From: JBBDYG01 sp040901765
GTDB lineage: Bacteria > Planctomycetota > Planctomycetia > Pirellulales > Lacipirellulaceae
Length of the DNA: 64,000 nucleotides
Assembly (NCBI GenBank): GCA_040901765.1
Contig: JBBDYG010000105.1
Location: 12,279-76,278, forward strand
Reading direction: 5' to 3'
Positions 59,258 through 64,000 of the stretch are shown here, in pieces. How positions within the stretch are numbered: position 1 is the stretch's first letter; each line of letters opens with the position of its first letter. Below the pieces are notes generated by a model. The model had not been told where the DNA came from. It searched no databases and worked only from the letters and a program-made list of their open reading frames with translations. The position numbers were made by a program, and so were the translations under genes.

Positions 59258-60754
59258 ATGGTTCAAGTCACCGGCTCGCTCACCTACTATCCCGCTCGGG
59301 CGTCGTTTATTTGGTACGCAGGGCTGATCGTCTGCGGGGCAGTGCTTCTCTGGCTGCCGATGAGCGGCGCGCCGGACAAGACGCCAATCACCCCCCTCGA
59401 TGCAATCTTTACTTCCACCAGCGCGGCCTGCGTGACCGGGCTGGTGGTTCGCTCCACGCCCCATGATTTTTCGTTCGTCGGCCAGGCGGTGATCCTCGTC
59501 CTCATTCAATTGGGCGGCATCGGCATCATGACCGTGACCACGTTTATCGTGTTTCAATTGGGGGCACGGGGCGGACTGCGCCAGCGAGCTTTGATCGCGG
59601 CCACGCTGGGGGCCGATAGCCGATCCGATTTGCGGTCGATCTTGCGACGAGTCATCGCGGTGACCCTGCTGATCGAGGGAATCGGCTTCGCGCTGCTGGC
59701 CGTCCGCAATCTCTTCGACCTGCCGTGGCGCGATGCGCTTTGGCAGGCATTGTTCCATTCCATCTCAGCGTTCTGCAACGCCGGTTTTGCACTCGATGAC
59801 AACAGCCTGATGCGCTATCAGTCCGATCCGGTCGTGAACGCCGTCATCTGCAGCTTGATCATGCTCGGCGGTATCGGCTTCCCGGTGATTCTCGACGTGC
59901 GGCAAAACTGGCGTCATCCCACGTGGACGGAAATGTGGGAGCACTTGCAGCTTCACTCGAAAATAATGCTGCTGGGCAGCGTGGTCCTGTGGCTGTTCGG
60001 AATGATTACGTTTCTCGCCATCGAGTGGGACGACGTGCTGGTCGAGGTTCCCTGGTATTACCGGCCGATGGTGGCCATGTTTCATTCCGTCACCTGCCGG
60101 ACGGCCGGATTCAACACGGTCGACGTGCGGGCGCTTACCAACGCGATGTTGTTCATCAGCATCCTCTTGATGGCGGTCGGCGCCGGCTCGTGCTCCGCCG
60201 GCGGCGGCTTCAAGGTCTCCACAGCAGCCACGCTCGTATTGCGGGCCTGGTCGACGTTTGTGGGCCATGCTCGCGTCACGGTCTTTCGCCGAACGATACC
60301 CCACGACGCCATCGAAAAAGCAACCGCCACGGCGATGCTGTTCATCGCCGTTGGCGCCGGCGCGCTGACAATGCTGATGATCGTCGAGCAATCGGGGCCG
60401 CCCGTCGCCGTTTCAGCTCCGGCCGAAAGTGTGCTCGAGGAGGCGAAGCAAGAGAAGGCGATCGCGGCCATCGAGGACAAGCCCGCCACCGGCGAACAAG
60501 CCCGCAGTCAAGCCATTCCCGAGCGTGCCTATACGCCGTCGTTCATCGACGCCAGTTTTGAAGTCACCTCTGCCCTCGGTACCGTGGGGCTCAGCACCGG
60601 GATGACTCCCTTGCTATCGAAGCCCGGGAGGATCATTATCATTCTGTGCATGTTCTTCGGCCGATTGGGTCCGATCTCCGTGTTTGCCGCGCTTTCGCGC
60701 GAAGAGCGCGTCGATCCGGTCGAGCATCCTGCCGAAGAACCACTGTTGGGGTAG
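59258..60754 (+). CDS. TrkH/KtrB family potassium channel subunit
   Basis: 498 residues. Four membrane-pore-membrane units with one selectivity-filter segment each: TSTSAACVTGLVV, SISAFCNAGFAL, SVTCRTAGFNTVDV and TSALGTVGLSTGMT. Conserved Gly residues line the K+ path. It carries K+ (with Na+ or H+) across the inner membrane and needs the RCK regulator encoded next to it. A hydrophilic insert at about 390-430 (SVLEEAKQEKAIAAIEDKPA) lies before the last repeat and is unusual. Family certain; Trk versus Ktr type not certain. Confidence 0.94.
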   Translation: MVQVTGSLTYYPARASFIWYAGLIVCGAVLLWLPMSGAPDKTPITPLDAIFTSTSAACVTGLVVRSTPHDFSFVGQAVILVLIQLGGIGIMTVTTFIVFQLGARGGLRQRALIAATLGADSRSDLRSILRRVIAVTLLIEGIGFALLAVRNLFDLPWRDALWQALFHSISAFCNAGFALDDNSLMRYQSDPVVNAVICSLIMLGGIGFPVILDVRQNWRHPTWTEMWEHLQLHSKIMLLGSVVLWLFGMITFLAIEWDDVLVEVPWYYRPMVAMFHSVTCRTAGFNTVDVRALTNAMLFISILLMAVGAGSCSAGGGFKVSTAATLVLRAWSTFVGHARVTVFRRTIPHDAIEKATATAMLFIAVGAGALTMLMIVEQSGPPVAVSAPAESVLEEAKQEKAIAAIEDKPATGEQARSQAIPERAYTPSFIDASFEVTSALGTVGLSTGMTPLLSKPGRIIIILCMFFGRLGPISVFAALSREERVDPVEHPAEEPLLG

Positions 60755-60758
60755 TAGA

Positions 60759-60803
60759 ATTCCCCCTCCTCCGTACTCGGGGGAGGGGCTAGGGGAGGGG
60801 GCA
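60759..60803. repeat. CCCCCTCC/GGAGGGG short palindrome
   Basis: TTCCCCCTCCTCCG against CGGGGGAGGGGC and GGGGAGGGGG. It fills the gap between the two potassium genes and may act as a partial terminator or translational coupling element. Confidence 0.55.
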
Positions 60804-60808
60804 ACCGC

Positions 60809-61471
60809 GTGGCGAACAAGCAATTCGTGGTCATTGGTCTCGGAACGTTCGGCAGAGCGCTGGCGGAACGGCTGGCAAAGAACGGCTGCCGAGTCACCGG
60901 CCTGGATGCCTCGCGCGAGCGCGTCGAGGCGCTGAAGAACGTCCTCTACGAAGCGGTCATCGGCAACGCCACCGAGCGCGAATCGATCGCCCACCTGCCG
61001 ATCGCCACCGCCGACACGGTGTTCGTGAGCATGGGCGAGGATATCACCCAGTCGATTCTCGCCACGCTGCACGCTAAGGAGCTTGGCGCGCGGCATGTGG
61101 TGGTGAAGGGTGTCACCGAAGAGCATGGTCGCATTCTCAAGCGGCTCGGCGTCGATCGGGTCGTCTTTCCCGAAACGGAAATCGCCCGCGAGCTAGCCGA
61201 CCGTTCGACCTGGACGAACATCATCGACCTGTTGCCGATTGACCCTGAATACGGCATCGTAGAAATCGCGGTCCCCGATTCGTTTGCCGGTCGCACTCTG
61301 CAAGACCTCGACCTGCGTCGCAAGTTCAACGTGTGGGTGGTCGTGCTCAAGGACACGCTCACCGGCAAGCTCACGATGTTCCCCGACGGCCAGGTCACGC
61401 TCGGCGCCGACCAAATCCTGGTCGTGGTCGGCAAGCAGGACGACCTGAACCGGCTATCGGAATTTAAGTAG
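60809..61471 (+). CDS. TrkA/KtrA family RCK regulator
   Basis: 220 residues from a GTG at 60809. An N-terminal Rossmann RCK domain (FVVIGLGTFGRALAERLAKN) binds NAD(H) or ATP/ADP, with VIGNATERESIAHLPIATAD, GEDITQSILATLHAKELGA and DRVVFPETEIARELADRSTW; the C-terminal TrkA-C domain is at about 145-215 (GIVEIAVPDSFAGRTLQDLD, LGADQILVVVGKQDDLN). One RCK unit of 220 residues fits KtrA. It gates the channel subunit encoded upstream. Confidence 0.94.
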   Translation: MANKQFVVIGLGTFGRALAERLAKNGCRVTGLDASRERVEALKNVLYEAVIGNATERESIAHLPIATADTVFVSMGEDITQSILATLHAKELGARHVVVKGVTEEHGRILKRLGVDRVVFPETEIARELADRSTWTNIIDLLPIDPEYGIVEIAVPDSFAGRTLQDLDLRRKFNVWVVVLKDTLTGKLTMFPDGQVTLGADQILVVVGKQDDLNRLSEFK

Positions 61472-61473
61472 GT

Positions 61474-61562
61474 CTGTGGCCGAGTCTCTCCGAGACTCGA
61501 TTCCGCGTGGGCGAGTTTCTCCGAAACTCGCAGATTCGAGTCTCGGAGAGACTCGACCACAG
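61474..61562. repeat. Palindrome with CGAGTCTCTCCGAGACTCG arms
   Basis: CTGTGGCCGAGTCTCTCCGA and TCGGAGAGACTCGACCACAG mirror each other, and each contains its own palindrome; a third hairpin GCGAGTTTCTCCGAAACTCGC is central. It follows the RCK stop codon directly. Confidence 0.85.
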
Positions 61563-61668
61563 GCGAACCGCACTTGCGGCTCCCCCCACTGGCGAACTAC
61601 ACTAGGGGGCTACCCCCAGCGTGTTTCGGTTCCTTTTTCATATTCCACGAAGTCCTCCGGAGTTCCAC

Positions 61669-61755
61669 TTGGGCACGAAAAGATCAGGCAAAGGTCGGCG
61701 GAAGCTCGGTCGCAAAAAGCGACGCATGCGAGCAAAAATCCGTCACCGCAAATAA
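61669..61755 (+). CDS. 28-residue basic protein, AURKAIP1/COX24 domain-like
   Basis: A frame too short for normal gene calling. TTG at 61669, with GGAG six bases upstream, starts LGTKRSGKGRRKLGRKKRRM and ends RAKIRHRK. The pattern of basic residues with KLGRKKRRMRAKIRHRK resembles the bacterial AURKAIP1/COX24 (bS22/mS38-type) mini-proteins of about 25-35 residues. Those bind the small ribosomal subunit. Composition (over half Lys/Arg) is unlike its neighbours. The larger frames over this region read through repeats and have no such features. Confidence 0.65.
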   Translation: MGTKRSGKGRRKLGRKKRRMRAKIRHRK

Positions 61756-61909
61756 TCCTCTCTCGCGAGCGCCCCCTCTCGGCACTCGCACGCCCGGCCC
61801 GCGGCGGATCTTTGGTGGCCGAGGCGCGATGGATGTTTGAAAACCGCAAGCGCGCGGCGACGCTGGCGGTGCGCGCGCTGAGTTGCCGTCCGGGTATAAT
61901 CGCATTGAG

Positions 61910-61997
61910 CCACCTAAATAGCCGACCCATCCTGGGTCGGCGACTTGTCGCGTATGCGATCCCATATACTCCCGGCCAGGATGGCCGGGCTATATCG
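61910..61997. repeat. Family D repeat, two palindromes in tandem
   Basis: TAGCCGACCCATCCTGGGTC with CGGCGA, then CCCGGCCAGGATGGCCGGGC, each a palindrome, with the GTATGCGATCCCATATAC centre between. The right end reaches within 7 nt of the next gene's start. Confidence 0.82.
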
Positions 61998-62003
61998 TCC
62001 ACC

Positions 62004-63770
62004 ATGCTTAGCTTCCTTTCCGCCGAATCCATCTACGGCCTGCTGTTGGTGACGACGTTCGCCAGCGTCGGCCTGCTCGGCCTGTGGGCCGCGACGAGCC
62101 GGTGGCACCCTTTCTTGCGGACCACGATCGTGCTGGCGATCCTGTCGGTGCTCTTACTGCGGCCGATGTTCGAGCCGTTCGTGATGCTTGTCTCGCAGGT
62201 GGCAACGATTGCGGCGGGGGTGGCGGTTTATCGGTGGCTGAGGAGCCGCACGCAACGACTCGCGACGGAATCGAAGAGGACTCGCTATCAGTTTTCATTG
62301 CAGACGTTGCTGTTCGTTTCAACGCTCGCGGCGCTGGCGGTTTGGGCGAAGACGCCGGTATTGGGTTGGCGTGTGTGGCTGGGCTATCTCGGAGTCGGGT
62401 CGGCTGCGGGAGTGGGAACACTCTGCGTAGCGCTAGTGGCCGCATCAATTGAAAAGTGGTGGATTCGACTTATCAGCCTACTCGGGGCAATCATTTTCTG
62501 CGCACTCGCTTTCACGCCGTCCATGTTTGCGCATGAGCTGGCGACCGATCCCAATCACGCCTTCGGACGTTCAGGGCTGCTTCTTACGTCAGTTTTCACG
62601 ACAATTCAGCTACTCACTCAACTTGTGATCATCCGAATGTGGCGAGGGAGGACTCGTAGTGAGATTGGGAAGTCGGAATGGTGGAATCGGCGTATTGCGC
62701 GTCCAACAGCCATTGCCTTGTGCTCGTTGCTGTTCACCTTACCGAGTTACGTCACATGGCGGCTACTCAAACCTTTGCCTCCGCTGGTTCTGAACACGAT
62801 GACTCCAAATTCATTCGACGAACTCACCAAACTGGGTGATAAACTCGGCCGAAGCCCGCTGATTACGGCTTACAATGCTGATCCCATCGATATGTCGCGT
62901 TTGGCGAGTGAACTAGCAAATCATCACGCTGACCATGAGCAACTAGATCGTCTATTGAAAACTCCTTGTGTCATTCCCGATCCAATGAGGAGTTGGGAGT
63001 TGAGTTTGATAGATTGGCGATCTCTCGCTCGCGCCTCAGTTGCAAAGACCGACGTGGCCCGGGCGAGTGGCCGGTTGAATGATTCTTTAGAAGCAAGTCA
63101 ACAAACCTTGAGCATTGCACGAGGTCTGCGTGGCGGGATCTTCAGTGATTACTTGATGGGACTCGCGATCGAGGGTATGGGGGTGTACGGAATATTTAAG
63201 AGCTGCCCAGACTTCAATGCGGTGCAATGCCAACACGCCATCGACGCCCTGCGGATGCATGACGGGAATCGAGAGGCGTTCAGTGACGTCGCGCTTCGCG
63301 ACCAACGGTACATTGAACACGCCGAGGGTTGGTGGGGACACCTACACCCCATTATCTATGGACTCGTAGGCGATCGATGGCGCAATTCGAGTTACATTGA
63401 AGGCGTGTTATTTCGCGAGCAAGCTACTCTGAGGCTGTTGATGGTCGAACTCGCCCTCCGCAACTACCAACTCACGCACAACTCGCTCCCCGACCGCCTC
63501 GACCAACTCGCCTCCGAAATCCTACCCGAAGTCCCACGCGATCCGTTCGAGCGCGCGGGCGGGGCGCTGCGCTACAAGAAAATGCCTGACGGCTACCTCC
63601 TCTACAGCGTAAGCCAAAACGGCGTCGACGACGGCGGCGTGCCGCCTAACGAGAGCGAGACGACGCCCGCCGACTGGTCCTTCTGGTGGCAAGACGAGCA
63701 CGGCGACTTGCGGCTAGATCATTACTTCGCCGAAGATACAGATTCCGGGCAAACGACCGCCGATCCCTAG
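62004..63770 (+). CDS. Polytopic membrane protein with C-terminal soluble domain
   Basis: 588 residues from the ATG at 62004, right after a family D repeat; the frame upstream of it reads repeats. About five to six membrane helices lie in the first 250 residues (IYGLLLVTTFASVGLLGLWA, TTIVLAILSVLLLRPMFEPF, FSLQTLLFVSTLAALAVWAK, LISLLGAIIFCALAFTPSMF). A helical soluble domain of about 330 residues follows (NHHADHEQLDRLLKTPCVIP), ending ALRNYQLTHNSLPDRLDQLA and GALRYKKMPDGYLLYSVSQN, a tail shared in kind with the secreted protein of the ECF operon. FSLQTLLFVSTLAALAV resembles a short motif common in planctomycete membrane proteins. Function unknown. Confidence 0.78.
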   Translation: MLSFLSAESIYGLLLVTTFASVGLLGLWAATSRWHPFLRTTIVLAILSVLLLRPMFEPFVMLVSQVATIAAGVAVYRWLRSRTQRLATESKRTRYQFSLQTLLFVSTLAALAVWAKTPVLGWRVWLGYLGVGSAAGVGTLCVALVAASIEKWWIRLISLLGAIIFCALAFTPSMFAHELATDPNHAFGRSGLLLTSVFTTIQLLTQLVIIRMWRGRTRSEIGKSEWWNRRIARPTAIALCSLLFTLPSYVTWRLLKPLPPLVLNTMTPNSFDELTKLGDKLGRSPLITAYNADPIDMSRLASELANHHADHEQLDRLLKTPCVIPDPMRSWELSLIDWRSLARASVAKTDVARASGRLNDSLEASQQTLSIARGLRGGIFSDYLMGLAIEGMGVYGIFKSCPDFNAVQCQHAIDALRMHDGNREAFSDVALRDQRYIEHAEGWWGHLHPIIYGLVGDRWRNSSYIEGVLFREQATLRLLMVELALRNYQLTHNSLPDRLDQLASEILPEVPRDPFERAGGALRYKKMPDGYLLYSVSQNGVDDGGVPPNESETTPADWSFWWQDEHGDLRLDHYFAEDTDSGQTTADP

Positions 63771-63807
63771 CCCCCTAAGAAACTTCCCAAGAATCTCCCA
63801 ACACCCC

Positions 63808-63946
63808 TTGACTTTTCCACCCTACTACTATACATTTATCCACATTCACGGCATCCAGCAGAGCTGGCCCTGAAGCGTCAGGCCCGGCATCCCGCAGAGC
63901 CCGCGGCGGAAACTCTCATCCAGAGTTCCCGCCGCGGGCTTTTTTT
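63808..63946 (+). ncRNA. Candidate small RNA with promoter and terminator
   Basis: TTGACT at 63808-63813 and TATACATT at 63829-63836 (spacing 15-17) form a promoter-like pair in a poor surrounding. About 10 nt later a transcript would hold a GGCCCTGA-AGCG-TCAGGCC hairpin near 63866-63885 and then end at a very strong terminator. There is no ORF. It could instead be the tail of the previous gene's mRNA. Confidence 0.35.
63898..63946 (+). terminator. Strong Rho-independent terminator
   Basis: AGCCCGCGGCGG with CCGCCGCGGGCT gives 12 bp, extended by AACTCT/AGAGTT on top, and TTTTTTT follows. It lies 128 nt after the stop codon of the membrane protein gene. Confidence 0.93.
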
Positions 63947-63949
63947 CGT

Positions 63950-64000
63950 TCCAGCCCCCCAGCCCCCCCAGCCCCCCAGCCCCCAACCCCCAAATCCAAT
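63950..64000. repeat. CCCCAGCC low-complexity run at the window end
   Basis: Repeated CCCCAGCC/CCCCCAGCC words and CCCAAATCC, like the right half of the repeat upstream of smpB. It is cut by the edge, so the mirrored half may lie outside. Confidence 0.6.

Noticed and set aside
61476..62003. In-frame upstream extension of the membrane protein at 62004
   Set aside because: Encodes repeat-derived residues, overlaps the COX24-like frame and family D repeat, and lacks hydrophobic features.
63860..63900. GTCAGGCCCGG near the window end resembles part of the signal recognition particle RNA
   Set aside because: The conserved GGAA tetraloop and its asymmetric loop are missing; match is limited to 11 nt.
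1..64000. tRNA, rRNA, tmRNA, insertion sequence or prophage genes
   Set aside because: No cloverleaf-like sequences, rRNA segments, transposase motifs or phage proteins were seen on either strand by reading; a tRNAscan and Rfam run would settle this.

Overview
The window reads as one stretch of a high-GC planctomycete chromosome, most likely Pirellulales-like. This is inferred from gene content. It has two DUF1559 proteins (one with a pilin-type N-terminus), five PEP-CTERM proteins (four with dockerin-like tails), a TIGR03790-type protein, the planctomycete/verrucomicrobial small basic protein TIGR04137, a Cys-type sulfatase, a DUF1080-ThuA fusion protein, a Tat-exported isomerase-like TIM barrel and an ECF sigma operon. 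I found no rRNA, tRNA, insertion sequence, prophage or CRISPR array. Gene boundaries come from reading frames, and several starts were moved downstream to a signal peptide, a ribosome-binding site or the family's normal N-terminus.

Layout. 1-5.7 kb (minus): glycosyltransferase cut by the window edge, PutA and SmpB. 5.9-8.4 kb: DUF1559 pilin-like protein and FloA flotillin. 8.4-17.3 kb (minus): lipoprotein, two TPR proteins (one of 1505 residues) and a TIGR03790 protein, probably an envelope or exosortase-linked block. 17.4-22.1 kb (plus): three-gene ABC exporter (ATPase, FtsX-type permease, HlyD adaptor). 22.1-25.8 kb: secreted protein, then an unusual HTH-fused sigma-70 factor behind a structured leader. 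26-34.2 kb: five PEP-CTERM genes, three of them tandem paralogues with mosaic ends. 34.6-40.4 kb: ferritin-like protein, oxidoreductase-hicA-hicB operon, SLOG protein, M48 protease, DUF1559 protein. 40.8-43.4 kb (minus): ECF sigma, anti-sigma-like membrane protein and secreted protein with 4-nt overlaps. 43.9-47.5 kb: gene with an in-frame stop, thiol peroxidase, di-haem peroxidase, DUF433/PIN-like toxin-antitoxin pair. 47.5-53.7 kb: FxsA, radical SAM, VTT membrane protein, small basic protein, small DNA-binding and membrane proteins, Ser/Thr kinase. 53.9-64 kb: TIM-barrel enzyme, DUF1080/ThuA protein, XRE regulator, sulfatase, Trk/Ktr potassium uptake pair, a tiny COX24-like ribosomal-type protein, a large membrane protein and a possible small RNA with a strong terminator.

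The most striking property is between and inside the genes. Nearly every spacer holds a different imperfect palindrome of about 50-260 bp, many with arms built from short repeated words. At least three families recur, and several copies lie inside reading frames: two in putA, one in the anti-sigma-like gene, one forming the tail of a PEP-CTERM protein, one supplying a stop codon. They also lengthen open frames upstream of true starts. I regard this repeat population, the mosaic PEP-CTERM cluster, the HTH-sigma factor with its leader and the 28-residue basic ORF as the parts most worth following up.
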